A DNA stretch of 64,000 bases from Neisseriaceae bacterium CLB008 (GTDB lineage: Bacteria > Pseudomonadota > Gammaproteobacteria > Burkholderiales > Neisseriaceae): positions 2,141,380 through 2,205,379 of the forward strand of contig CP166133.1 in NCBI GenBank assembly GCA_041228285.1. The letters run 5' to 3'. A model generated the notes under the pieces. That model did not search any database and was not told the DNA's origin. It was given only the letters and a program-made list of their open reading frames with translations. The position numbers and the translations under genes are program-made. This document shows positions 54,563-63,085 of the stretch, one piece after another; position 1 is the first letter of the stretch, and the number at the start of each line of letters is the position of its first letter.

Positions 54563-55513
54563 TCAATGCTTTGCTGGCCCCAACACCGAAAATAAATTCG
54601 GCTCGCTGACCACATACACAAAACTATTGGCCCCAATGGCCACGCCCTCAGGCTGTGGCATGGGCAGCTCAAAGCCACTGCCCTTACTAGGCCACAGGCT
54701 TTTTCTTTGTAAAACCTTACCGTCTAAAGATAAGGTAAATAAGGCCTGAGCCTCGTCACTGAGCAACAGCAAGCGCCGGCCCACAGGATCGAATTCAACG
54801 CTGGATAAGTCGGTGGCAAACCCGGCTTGCGCCAGCAGATGGCTTAAATCAGTGTGCACAATCGGGCCGCCTCGCCCAACGCCTTGAACCGCATATAGCC
54901 CGGTCGGGTCTTTTTCTTTAACCACATACAGCGTGTCAGTCTCAGCATCATAGCCAATGCCTTCTGGACCGCTGTTTCTTTGCTTGGGCATGGGTAATGG
55001 ATACATTTGTGCCTTATCCGCAACAATGCCTACACCATCCTGGCTCGGCAAGGTTAAAACCGCAATCGTGCGTTTTTTTTCTTGCATCACCGCCACTTTA
55101 TTTTGGCCTAAATAGGCCACGCCTTCGGTGTCCGACACCCCCGTGAGTGGATGGCGTCGCAGTAGTTTGCCTTCAGTACTTAACACCAACAGCGTACCGG
55201 GACGATTCACCACCGCCACCAGCTGATCGTGCTCAGGCATATAGGCCAAGCCTGATAGGTTTTTGTCGACTTCTGGAATCGGCTGATCATAAACGTAAAA
55301 AACCAAATCATTCAGGCTCAAGCCAGATGCCGGGCCCCTCTCTAAAGTAGACAGCTCCTGGGTGTCACATCGAGAAAAAGTGCATTTAATTTGGTAATCT
55401 AAATGAAAAAAGCGCACCGCCGCAAACACACACCAGCCCACCACCAACAGGCATAAAAATACGACTAAACCTCGGCATAAGCGGGTTACATTCTTGGGAG
55501 AAACGGCATACAT
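54563..55513 (-). CDS. SdiA-regulated / YjiK-like beta-propeller protein
   Basis: A 316-residue protein with an N-terminal membrane anchor (about residues 13-36, CRGLVVFLCLLVVGWCVFA) and a periplasmic domain resembling the SdiA-regulated (YjiK) family. Repeated beta-propeller-like strands occur: NLSGLAYMPEHDQLVAVVN, DTEGVAYLGQNKVAVMQ, GPEGIGYDAETDTLYVVKE, DLSSVEFDPVGRRLLLLSD and QPEGVAIGANSFVYVVSEP. These conserved [DE]G-containing blades suggest five or more blades. Function is unknown. Confidence 0.82.
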   Translation of the reverse strand: MYAVSPKNVTRLCRGLVVFLCLLVVGWCVFAAVRFFHLDYQIKCTFSRCDTQELSTLERGPASGLSLNDLVFYVYDQPIPEVDKNLSGLAYMPEHDQLVAVVNRPGTLLVLSTEGKLLRRHPLTGVSDTEGVAYLGQNKVAVMQEKKRTIAVLTLPSQDGVGIVADKAQMYPLPMPKQRNSGPEGIGYDAETDTLYVVKEKDPTGLYAVQGVGRGGPIVHTDLSHLLAQAGFATDLSSVEFDPVGRRLLLLSDEAQALFTLSLDGKVLQRKSLWPSKGSGFELPMPQPEGVAIGANSFVYVVSEPNLFSVLGPAKH

Positions 55514-55546
55514 TGGTTATTCAAACCTATCTTTAAAATCAGCAGT

Positions 55547-55578
55547 AAAAAAGCCAGCATGCAATGATACTGGCTTTT
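55547..55578 (-). terminator. Terminator between the YjiK-like and YkvA-like genes
   Basis: Stem AAAAGCCAG / CTGGCTTTT with a twelve-base loop; A and T flanks permit function on either strand, and it lies downstream of the gene at 55641. Confidence 0.75.
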
Positions 55579-55640
55579 GAATAAGCTGGGGGGAGATTAT
55601 TACCTGTCTTTACTTTGGTTTCAGCAACGCCGCCGAAGCG

Positions 55641-55988
55641 CTAGTCAACAGCGCCGCCATGAAACCATTTTTGCAGCTGCCGTTGCGCTTCTGCTATGTG
55701 CTCGGCTTTAACGTAGGCCGCCGTGGTGGCCAAAGCCGCCATCAACACGCTTAAATCATCGCTATAGCCCACGCCCGGCAACACGTCAGGAATGGCGTCT
55801 ACGGGTAAAATAAAATAGGCTAAAGCCCCATAAATGGTGGCGCGCGCCCACTTGGGCGTGTCTTGATCCTTAGCCGCATAATACAGCCGCAGCGCTGGGT
55901 CTAAAACAACTTCACCCATTTTGACCGCGTAGCGCTGCACTTTACGCCAAAAACGCTCGTCATCATACGATTGATGCGTTGATGTCAT
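55641..55988 (-). CDS. YkvA family (DUF1232) protein
   Basis: A 115-residue protein of the YkvA/DUF1232 family. The diagnostic segment is ATIYGALAYFILPVDAIPDVLPGVGYSDD, in which a hydrophobic hairpin is followed by the conserved LPxDxIPD-GY-DD motif. It is probably membrane-associated; function in bacteria is not established. It is a single gene between two terminators, with no informative neighbours. Confidence 0.85.
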   Translation of the reverse strand: MTSTHQSYDDERFWRKVQRYAVKMGEVVLDPALRLYYAAKDQDTPKWARATIYGALAYFILPVDAIPDVLPGVGYSDDLSVLMAALATTAAYVKAEHIAEAQRQLQKWFHGGAVD

Positions 55989-56088
55989 GCTCTACCCCTC
56001 CTCATTCAGGATACCGGCTAGTCAAGTTGACGTGGCCATGATGTATAGACACGGATTAGGGCTTAAAGTTTAATCACCCTATGCCCCA

Positions 56089-56121
56089 TAAAAAAAGCCT
56101 TAGCCAATAGTGGCTAAGGCT
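56089..56121 (-). terminator. Rho-independent terminator of the P450 gene
   Basis: Ten-base-pair stem AGCCTTAGCC / GGCTAAGGCT with a six-base loop and a plus-strand A8 run. Confidence 0.9.
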
Positions 56122-56140
56122 CCATACCGTTCTGTAAGGC

Positions 56141-58429
56141 TTAGAGGCGCAGGCGCAGCGTGCCCTTACCACGAGAGCAGCAGCTCATCATCATGCGGCC
56201 ATCGGCTTTTTCAGCCGCCGACAGCACCCGATCGCGGTGATCTAGCTCGCCTTCTTCCACGCTGACTTCACAGCTGCCGCAGAGGCCTTCACAGCAATCG
56301 CTGGCTACATCAATGCCTTTTTCTTGCAGTACTTCCAGCAAGGTTCGGTCTTTCGGTACCGTCAAAGTAATGCCGCTGTCCAACAGTGCCACCGAAAACT
56401 CGGTTTCATTCTCAGGATCCAAGAGCGTATTCACAGGGGTGAAATGCTCAATCGTCAGACGCAACCGCGACTGATCGGCCAACAGCGCACTCAAACCATC
56501 CAACAAGCGTTCGGGACCACAGGCACACACTTGACTGCGATCCGGCAAGGCCGCCAATAGAGCCGCCAAATCTGCACGGCAACCTTCCTCAGCCACATAA
56601 ATAGACGCCGTATGACCATGCGCCTCTACCTCTTGGTAAAAAGCCATACGGGCACGTTCGCTGCCACAGTACACCAGTTGATAAGGTTTATTTTGCGCCC
56701 GCAGCTGATTGGCCATGGTGATGATGGGGGTGATGCCGATCCCGCCGGCCACAAGCAGATGGTTAGGGGCATCATCATCTAATTTAAAGAAGTTTTTCGG
56801 TCCCTTAATCGCCAGCGTCATGCCGGTATGCAGATGCTCGTGCAGCCACACAGAGCCGCCGCGCCCATCCACCTCTTTTTGAATCGCAATGAGGTATTCA
56901 TCCTCTTCAGGCAGGCCACATAGGGAATATTTACGGCTGTCGCCATTAGGCAGCATCAGCTCCACGTGGGCGCCAGGCGTCCATTTAGGCAACCCTTCAG
57001 CCGATAAGGCGCGTAGGCGCACGCCCATCACGTTTTTAGCCATGGCAAACGTGTCGCTCACCAACACCGAACGAGTGAGGTTTTTGGTGTCTGGCGCGCC
57101 CACAGGGAAGACCGTTGGCGCTGCGTCTGACACAACCTCGGCCACATCCCACTCCACCCACAATGCCTGCGGCCCACGGAATGACGTATTGGGCAAATAG
57201 GTGAAGGTTTGTTCGGCCAAGCGCAGATTGGGCAAACGACGGCTCAGCTCTTCAATGAAAACGCACATTTCCATACGGCCAATGTTCTTACCCATGCACT
57301 GGTGTGCACCGTAGCCAAACGTCAGATGCTCTACCGCATTATCGCGATAGATGTCTAGTTCATCCGGATTTTCAAAGTGACGGCCATCGTGGTTGGCCGA
57401 CGCTGAAGCGATGAAAATTTTAGCCCCCGCTGGGATGCGCACGCCACCGACCTCAGTATCAACAGTGGCTTGACGGCGCCACGCCACCACTGAGCCAGAA
57501 TGGCGTAAACATTCTTCCACCGCCGCAGGAATCAGCTCAGGCTGCTCGCTAAGGCGACGCCATAAGCTCGGCTGTGACAGCAACTCTTTAATGGCGTTGG
57601 CCGAAGCCAAAGAGGTGGTTTCATGCGCCGCCACCATAATGGCCATCATCATAGAATGAAGATAGTTATCGGTCACGATGTCCGGCATGGTGCGGTTTTG
57701 CGCAATCATGTCGTACATCCAACCCTCACCGTTGGGGTTGGCGCGCATTCTTTGCAAGAGCTTGCCTGAGTAATCCCAAAACTGCCCCACGCCGGTGGCC
57801 ACATGCACTTGTTCTGCCACGCTGGGTCGACCCCAGGTATTCACCGTGTGCGCCACTGAGAATTTTTTCAGTTCTTCCACGTCGTCGTCGGGCACGCCCA
57901 AAAACTGTAGCGCCACCACCAACGGCACTTCCCACAGCATTTCCTGCATCAGGTTGGCCTTACCTTGATGCACAAAACCATCGACCAGCTTGGCCACCAT
58001 CTGCCGCACCATGTCGCGCTTCACCTCTAACTTAGCCGGCTCAAAAGCAGCCATCAGCGCACGGCGTCTGGCCATGTGCACAGGCTCGTCTTCATTCACC
58101 AAGGTGCGGTTCATGGCGTAATTATAGGATTTTAAAACCTCACTCGCTTCAGGCGTGGCCGGCGCGAGTTTTTCCAAAACATTACACGGTGAAAATGTAA
58201 TCGGATCGCGAAAAATAGCCTTCACGTCTTCGTAGCGGCTGACGATCCAATAGCCCATTTTCTCGGCGTAAAAAACCGGTTCGCCTTCGCGTGAAAAGCG
58301 CAGAGATTCGGCTGGATTAGCCTGGTAGGCAGCGTCAAACATGTCAAAATCGCGTGCTTGAGTTGAAGTCGATGCAGCATGGGCTGCGTGAAATGGGCAC
58401 CCTTTGGCCCCAGCGTCAACGTGGTTCAT
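56141..58429 (-). CDS. Self-sufficient cytochrome P450 (P450-reductase-ferredoxin fusion, CYP116B-like)
   Basis: Single-chain monooxygenase carrying its own electron chain. The start at 58429 has AGGAG seven bases upstream and gives 762 residues; an 18-residue longer reading lacks such a site. The P450 domain has AHETT at 268-272, ExxR at 306-309 and heme-ligand Cys378 in FGYGAHQCMG. A phthalate-dioxygenase-reductase-like part follows with FMN-binding RKYSLCG and NAD(P)H-binding GGIGITPI. A C-terminal 2Fe-2S ferredoxin has Cys713, Cys717, Cys720 and a last Cys near 750. This order is that of CYP116B/P450RhF. It is divergent from an IclR regulator. Substrate unknown. Confidence 0.93.
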   Translation of the reverse strand: MNHVDAGAKGCPFHAAHAASTSTQARDFDMFDAAYQANPAESLRFSREGEPVFYAEKMGYWIVSRYEDVKAIFRDPITFSPCNVLEKLAPATPEASEVLKSYNYAMNRTLVNEDEPVHMARRRALMAAFEPAKLEVKRDMVRQMVAKLVDGFVHQGKANLMQEMLWEVPLVVALQFLGVPDDDVEELKKFSVAHTVNTWGRPSVAEQVHVATGVGQFWDYSGKLLQRMRANPNGEGWMYDMIAQNRTMPDIVTDNYLHSMMMAIMVAAHETTSLASANAIKELLSQPSLWRRLSEQPELIPAAVEECLRHSGSVVAWRRQATVDTEVGGVRIPAGAKIFIASASANHDGRHFENPDELDIYRDNAVEHLTFGYGAHQCMGKNIGRMEMCVFIEELSRRLPNLRLAEQTFTYLPNTSFRGPQALWVEWDVAEVVSDAAPTVFPVGAPDTKNLTRSVLVSDTFAMAKNVMGVRLRALSAEGLPKWTPGAHVELMLPNGDSRKYSLCGLPEEDEYLIAIQKEVDGRGGSVWLHEHLHTGMTLAIKGPKNFFKLDDDAPNHLLVAGGIGITPIITMANQLRAQNKPYQLVYCGSERARMAFYQEVEAHGHTASIYVAEEGCRADLAALLAALPDRSQVCACGPERLLDGLSALLADQSRLRLTIEHFTPVNTLLDPENETEFSVALLDSGITLTVPKDRTLLEVLQEKGIDVASDCCEGLCGSCEVSVEEGELDHRDRVLSAAEKADGRMMMSCCSRGKGTLRLRL

Positions 58430-58465
58430 GTGTGTCTCCTCTTGATGTTGATTATTCTCTATGGC

Positions 58466-58482
58466 TGTTCTATTATCGAACA
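58466..58482. promoter_or_regulatory. IclR-type palindrome upstream of the P450 gene
   Basis: TGTTC-N7-GAACA, a 17-bp palindrome resembling PcaR/PcaU-type IclR sites, 37 bp from the P450 start and within the 300-bp divergent region shared with iclR. Binding by the adjacent IclR protein is inferred. The rest of the gap shows no gene. Confidence 0.55.
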
Positions 58483-58727
58483 TTATTTTCTATATTAGCA
58501 CCACAGGACGAAATATTAACCATATCAATCGCTTTGTCAAGCAGCAAAATAGTCTCAGCCATCGTCAGCTTGGCTGGCGCCGAATGGCTGAATCAGATTA
58601 AATTGGCTTCAGGACGCCCGAGCCATCTGTTTATCCAAGGGTAAAACAGGTACCATCGGGGCTGAACCAAATGCCCTTGGCGGCTCATAAAGGCCATAGA
58701 AGCAGAAACACACGTTAAAGGTGGGGA

Positions 58728-59369
58728 ATGAAAACATTACAAACGCTGGAAAGAGGCCTACAGGCTTTGGAAGTGATTGCCCAACAACAGGGACAGTTGA
58801 CGGTCGCCAAGCTGGCGCTGGCCTTGGATTTAAACCGCACCATCGCCTATCGCATCGTCAAAACCTTGCAGGCGCAAGGCTATGTCGAACAAGACGGTCG
58901 TGATGGCCTCTCAGTCGGCGCCAAAATACTGCATCTGTATGAGCAGTTTGAACAAAAGCTGCCCTACAATAGCCAGGCCTTGCTGGATCAGCTGTCGTTA
59001 CAAACCAATGCCAGTACGGCCCTGGTCATGGCCGACCAAGCAGAGTGCGTGGTGGTTAAAACGGCTGCCCAGAATACCGCCGTCTTACAGGTGACCTATC
59101 GTTTAGGCACGCGCCACCCCATGGGCTTAGCTGCAGCCGGCGTGGCCGTCATGAGCACGTTTGCACCGCAAGCTGATGATCCGATTGAAGTTGTTGAAGC
59201 TAGGCGTTTAGGCTATGCCCACTCTGAAAATGTGTTACAGCCTGGGGCCATCGGCCTATTTGTGCCGCTGGCGCATCGTCACATGGCCATTGGCTTAGTG
59301 ACGATGTCGGCTTTGGACGTAGACGCTGTACTGCCCCTATTGCAAGAGGCAGCCAAACGGTTAATTTAG
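58728..59369 (+). CDS. IclR family regulator, short form
   Basis: Transcriptional regulator of 213 residues, about 40 shorter than typical IclR members. An N-terminal winged helix-turn-helix (LERGLQALEVIAQQQ, LALALDLNRTIAYRIVKTL) is followed by a reduced effector domain with YRLGTRHPMGLAAAG and GYAHSENVLQPGA. The shortening seems to lie in the effector domain after the GLAAAG segment. GGTGGGG lies upstream of the ATG. It is divergent from the P450 gene, its likely target, and overlaps the next iclR gene convergently by four bases. Confidence 0.88.
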   Translation: MKTLQTLERGLQALEVIAQQQGQLTVAKLALALDLNRTIAYRIVKTLQAQGYVEQDGRDGLSVGAKILHLYEQFEQKLPYNSQALLDQLSLQTNASTALVMADQAECVVVKTAAQNTAVLQVTYRLGTRHPMGLAAAGVAVMSTFAPQADDPIEVVEARRLGYAHSENVLQPGAIGLFVPLAHRHMAIGLVTMSALDVDAVLPLLQEAAKRLI

Positions 59370-60151
59370 GCCTGATGGCCGAGTTGACGGGAAATTTTGG
59401 CGGCTGTGGCCTTAATCGCCTGGGCGTGAGCGCCTTCAGGGTCTAGCTGTATGTGTTCGGCGTTGCCCATGCAGGTAATGGCGAACACCATTTCCCCGTT
59501 GGCGTCAAAAATAGGCGCACTCAAGGCGTTCACGCCGCTGATCAGATTGCCCTCAATCGCGCCCACACCTTCTTGCAAAATCTGTGCTTTCATCCGCTCA
59601 AAATCAGCCCAGTCACGCGGCCGAATCACCACGCCACCAGCGGCGCTTTCTGCCCACTCTTGCTGCATCAGCGGTTTGACCATGTGTTCAGGCAAATAGC
59701 TGGCAAACACATTGCCCGTGGCCGAACGCAAAACCGGCATCAGCGACCCCACCCGAGCGGTGATCACCACAGGATGATTCGGCTCCAAAAACTGAACCAC
59801 GAGCGGCCCAAGCGACGTCCATTTCGCCACCTGCACACACTCATTGATCTCTTGCTGCAACGCCAGTAAATCTTTTTGCGCCTGCTGTAAATGTTCGGTG
59901 CGCCGTACCGTGGCCAAGCCCAAGACCAAAGCCTTATCACCCACGCCATAACGGCCATTACTGAACTGCTGGGCATAGCCACTGCGCACTAAGCTAACCA
60001 AATAGCGGTGCACTTTCGCCGGGTGCATGTCGATTTGTTCGGCAATGTCTTTCAACATCATGGGCCGACTCTCGGTCGCCAACACGTCAAATACCGATAG
60101 GCCCACCTCTAACGACTGCACGCCCGTCGGCTGTTTGATTTCTTTTTGCAT
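59366..60151 (-). CDS. IclR family regulator of the fumarylacetoacetase operon
   Basis: Transcriptional regulator of 261 residues from the ATG at 60151, which has GGAAAGG upstream; a longer reading has no support. The N-terminal helix-turn-helix is SLEVGLSVFDVLATES through DMHPAKVHRYLVSLVRSG, and the effector domain has SATGNVFASYLPEH and ISGVNALSAPIFDANGEMV. It is divergent from the fumarylacetoacetase operon; two 17-bp palindromes in the shared region are its probable binding sites. Confidence 0.92.
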   Translation of the reverse strand: MQKEIKQPTGVQSLEVGLSVFDVLATESRPMMLKDIAEQIDMHPAKVHRYLVSLVRSGYAQQFSNGRYGVGDKALVLGLATVRRTEHLQQAQKDLLALQQEINECVQVAKWTSLGPLVVQFLEPNHPVVITARVGSLMPVLRSATGNVFASYLPEHMVKPLMQQEWAESAAGGVVIRPRDWADFERMKAQILQEGVGAIEGNLISGVNALSAPIFDANGEMVFAITCMGNAEHIQLDPEGAHAQAIKATAAKISRQLGHQA

Positions 60152-60257
60152 ACGACCTTTCCAGATTATTCTTTCGGAATTGTACCAACTTATCCACACC
60201 CGCCACAAATGAAAGCGATCCACGACAGCTGCGGCTCTGAATCCATTATAACAATAA

Positions 60258-60315
60258 ATTACGCTATTCGTAATCAAATTACTGTTTGCGTAATTCAAAA
60301 TAGTGTGAATATAAT
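60258..60315 (+). promoter_or_regulatory. Operator pair and promoter of the fumarylacetoacetase operon
   Basis: Two 17-bp palindromes, ATTACG-N5-CGTAAT (60258-60274) and ATTAC-N7-GTAAT (60278-60294), are centred 20 bp apart. The second overlaps the -35 element TTGCGT (60286-60291) of a promoter whose -10 is TATAAT (60310-60315), 18-bp spacer. The architecture fits an IclR regulator acting on this promoter. Confidence 0.7.
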
Positions 60316-60418
60316 GGGCACACAAACGCCATTGTTTGATCTAGCGGTTTGACAAACAATCAACCCACAATAATAAAAATTCATACTTCGAATATTTTTG
60401 ACAGAGGAGAACCACTCA

Positions 60419-61684
60419 ATGTCCCCAAAATCTTCTTTTGTGGCCGTCGCCCCTGACTGCGACTTTCCGATCCAGAACCTGCCCTACGGCATCTTCAGCC
60501 AACAGGACTCAGCTCCTAGAGCCGGCGTAGCCATCGGTGATTACGTCTTAGACTTGGCGCTGCTAGAAGCGCGTGGCCTGTTACAGCCCAGCAGCACCCC
60601 CGTATTTAACCAACCCACGCTCAATGCCTTCATCGACCTTGGTCGCGACACGTGGCAACGCACCCGCGCCGAGCTACAGCAGCTATTGGCGGCCGACACG
60701 GCCACTTTACGCGACGATGCCGACTTGCGCGCTCAGGCGCTGATTCCGCAAGCCGATGTCACCATGCATTTACCGGTTGACGTACCGGGCTACACTGACT
60801 TTTATTCGTCTAAAGAACACGCCTACAACGTGGGCTGCATGTTCCGCGACCCCAAAAATGCTTTACTCGCCAACTGGAGCGAACTGCCGGTGGGCTACAA
60901 CGGTCGCGCCAGCTCTGTGGTCGTCAGCGGCACCGACATCGTGCGCCCCAGCGGCCAGATCAAGCTACCGGATCAAGAGCGCCCCGTATTCAGCGCCTGT
61001 CGTAAACTAGACATCGAACTGGAAACCGGCTTCATTGTGGGTAAAACCACCCAGCTAGGCGAAACCATCAGCATCGATGACGCCGAAGCCCATATTTTTG
61101 GCATGGTGTTGTTAAACGACTGGTCGGCACGTGATTTACAGCAGTGGGAATACGTGCCCCTAGGCCCGTTTAACGCCAAAACCTTTGGCACATCCATTTC
61201 TCCTTGGATCGTCACCATGGCCGCCTTAGAGCCGTTTCGCTGCGCTGGCCCTGAGCAAGACCCCAAGCCTTTGGCCTATTTACAAACCAGCGGCGAAGGC
61301 AATTACGACATCAACCTACAGGTCTCCATTGCGGTAGACGGCGGCGATACCGTGATCGCCAACACCAACTACAAATACATGTATTGGAGCATGGCCCAAC
61401 AGCTGACCCACCACACCATCGCTGGCTGTAACGTCCGCGTCGGTGACGTCATGGGCTCGGGCACCATTTCTGGCCCCACTAAGGATTCACGCGGCAGCCT
61501 CTTGGAATTAACCTGGAACGGCACCGAACCCATCACCCTACACAACGGTGAAGAGCGTACCTTTATTGCCGATGGCGACACGTTAATCATGCGTGGCCAT
61601 TGTCAAAAAGAAGGTTTAAGAGTGGGCTTTGGCGAAGTCAGCGGCAAGATTTTACCCGCCTTAAGCTTTCCTTTTCAGGCCTAA
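60419..61684 (+). CDS. fahA: Fumarylacetoacetase (fumarylacetoacetate hydrolase)
   Basis: Hydrolyses fumarylacetoacetate to fumarate and acetoacetate, last step of tyrosine/homogentisate breakdown. The ATG at 60419 has AGGAG ten bases upstream and gives 421 residues, the size of the full eukaryote-type FAH with its N-terminal SH3-like domain. The metal site segments are VPGYTDFYSSKEHA, ELETGFIVG and LLNDWSARDLQQWEYVPLGPF, with catalytic His in the KEHA segment. It starts an operon with maiA and a VOC-family gene. Confidence 0.94.
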   Translation: MSPKSSFVAVAPDCDFPIQNLPYGIFSQQDSAPRAGVAIGDYVLDLALLEARGLLQPSSTPVFNQPTLNAFIDLGRDTWQRTRAELQQLLAADTATLRDDADLRAQALIPQADVTMHLPVDVPGYTDFYSSKEHAYNVGCMFRDPKNALLANWSELPVGYNGRASSVVVSGTDIVRPSGQIKLPDQERPVFSACRKLDIELETGFIVGKTTQLGETISIDDAEAHIFGMVLLNDWSARDLQQWEYVPLGPFNAKTFGTSISPWIVTMAALEPFRCAGPEQDPKPLAYLQTSGEGNYDINLQVSIAVDGGDTVIANTNYKYMYWSMAQQLTHHTIAGCNVRVGDVMGSGTISGPTKDSRGSLLELTWNGTEPITLHNGEERTFIADGDTLIMRGHCQKEGLRVGFGEVSGKILPALSFPFQA

Positions 61685-61690
61685 TATCGC

Positions 61691-62332
61691 ATGAAGCTCT
61701 ATGGCTATTTTCACAGCTCGGCCGCCTATCGCGTGCGCATTGCCTTAAACCTAAAAGGTTTGACCTATGAACACGTAGGCGTGCATTTACTCAATAACGG
61801 CGGCGAGCAACGCAGCGATGCCTATAAGGCGCTGAACCCCAGCGCCTTGGTACCGACGCTGGTGGACGGCGACTTGGCCTTGGGTCAGTCGCTGGCCATC
61901 CTCGAGTATTTAGAGGAGGCCTATCCACACACGCTTGCCCTGCTGCCGCAGCCAGTGGCTGATCGAGCAAGGGTACGGGCCTTTGCCGCCAGCATTGCCT
62001 GCGACCTCCACCCTTTAAACAATCTGCGCGTGCTGGGCTATTTAAGCCAACAGTTGGCCGTTAGCGCCGAACAGAAGTCAGCCTGGTACGCCCATTGGGT
62101 ACAACAAGGCTTCAGCGCCCTTGAAGCCCAGTTGAGCGGCAGCGACAGCCCGTTTTGCTTTGGCGATACGCCCAGCTTTGCCGACTGCTGCTTAATACCG
62201 CAGCTTTACAACGCCAAACGTTTTAACCTTGATCTGAGCGCCTATCCCACCCTGATGCGCATTGATCAGCATTGCCACACCCTAGACGCATTCCAACAAG
62301 CTGCACCAGAACATCAACCCGATGCGGTCTAA
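61691..62332 (+). CDS. maiA: Maleylacetoacetate isomerase (zeta-class GST)
   Basis: Glutathione-dependent cis-trans isomerase converting maleylacetoacetate to fumarylacetoacetate, substrate of the FAH encoded just upstream. The 213-residue protein has the zeta-class start LYGYFHSSAAYRVRIALNLK, with the active-site Ser region, and NPSALVPTLVDGD followed by QSLAILEYLEE for glutathione binding. In many homologues the segment reads SSCSYRVR; here it is SSAAYRVR, so the usual cysteine is absent. It begins six bases after fahA. Confidence 0.92.
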   Translation: MKLYGYFHSSAAYRVRIALNLKGLTYEHVGVHLLNNGGEQRSDAYKALNPSALVPTLVDGDLALGQSLAILEYLEEAYPHTLALLPQPVADRARVRAFAASIACDLHPLNNLRVLGYLSQQLAVSAEQKSAWYAHWVQQGFSALEAQLSGSDSPFCFGDTPSFADCCLIPQLYNAKRFNLDLSAYPTLMRIDQHCHTLDAFQQAAPEHQPDAV

Positions 62333-62346
62333 CAAGGAGAACTAAA

Positions 62347-62901
62347 ATGAGCTTTAAAATCAAACAAATTCACCACGTCGCCTACCGTTGCAAAGACGCC
62401 AAAGAAACCGTCGAATGGTATAAAAAAATGCTTAATATGGACTTCATTTTGGCCTTTGCCGAAGACCATGTGCCGTCGACTAAAGCCTTCGACCCTTATA
62501 TGCACGTCTTCCTCGATGCCGGCATGGGCAACGTCTTGGCCTTTTTTGAGCTACCCACCCAGCCAGACATGGGCCGCGATGAAAACACGCCGTCATGGGT
62601 ACAGCATTTGGCCCTATTGGTGGCCGACCGCGAAGAGCTGATTAAGGCCAAAGACCATTTGGAAGCCAACGGCGTTAAAGTACTGGGCGTCACCAATCAT
62701 GGTATTTTCCACTCGATTTACTTTTTTGACCCGAACGGCCATCGTCTTGAATTAACCTACGACGACGAAGCCGCGCCGGAAAAAATCAGCCGCATCACCG
62801 AAGAACTAAAGCAAGAAATGCTCGAAGAATGGTCACAAACCAAACGCGCACCCAAACACACACACTTTTTACACGCCAGTGAACTAGACGGCAGCCATTA
62901 A
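62347..62901 (+). CDS. VOC-family metalloprotein (glyoxalase/dioxygenase fold)
   Basis: A 184-residue cytoplasmic protein of the vicinal-oxygen-chelate fold. The start at 62347 has AAGGAG upstream; a longer reading begins inside maiA. Candidate metal ligands are His9 or 10 in IHHVAYRC, His in VQHLALLV and Glu in HRLELTYDD, as in extradiol dioxygenases and glyoxalases, and DPYMHVFLD and FFDPNGHRLE are typical. It is third in the fah-mai operon. Which reaction it catalyses (lyase, isomerase or ring cleavage) cannot be decided from sequence. Confidence 0.85.
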   Translation: MSFKIKQIHHVAYRCKDAKETVEWYKKMLNMDFILAFAEDHVPSTKAFDPYMHVFLDAGMGNVLAFFELPTQPDMGRDENTPSWVQHLALLVADREELIKAKDHLEANGVKVLGVTNHGIFHSIYFFDPNGHRLELTYDDEAAPEKISRITEELKQEMLEEWSQTKRAPKHTHFLHASELDGSH

Positions 62902-62920
62902 GCCGCAGCATTGGTTACCC

Positions 62921-62944
62921 GCATGCCTAGGCGCCTAGGCATGC
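62921..62944. repeat. 24-bp perfect palindrome
   Basis: GCATGCCTAGGC and its exact reverse complement are joined without a spacer, 20 bp after the VOC gene. It could form a stem in RNA but lacks a following U tract. Confidence 0.8.
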
Positions 62945-62981
62945 GCCTCACCTTATTCGGCGAAGGAGCGTCAAAGCATCA

Positions 62982-63046
62982 CCCATAATCATAAGAATAC
63001 AAAACCAAAACGTGCCACCCCATAATCATAGTCAAAACGGGGCACG
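62982..63046 (+). promoter_or_regulatory. Direct repeats and hairpin in the leader of the AAHS transporter
   Basis: CCCATAATCATA occurs at 62982-62993 and 63019-63030, 37 bp apart. Arms CGTGCC and GGCACG (63011-63016, 63041-63046) could pair around the second copy. These may be binding sites or an RNA structure; function is not known. Confidence 0.4.
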
Positions 63047-63085
63047 AAACATCGACAAAGAGAGAACCCTTAGGAGGAATCAACC

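Noticed and set aside
60190-60198. Isolated TTATCCACA DnaA box between iclR and fahA
   Set aside because: A single copy without the other elements of the 35-kb array; nothing beyond chance or minor regulation is supported.
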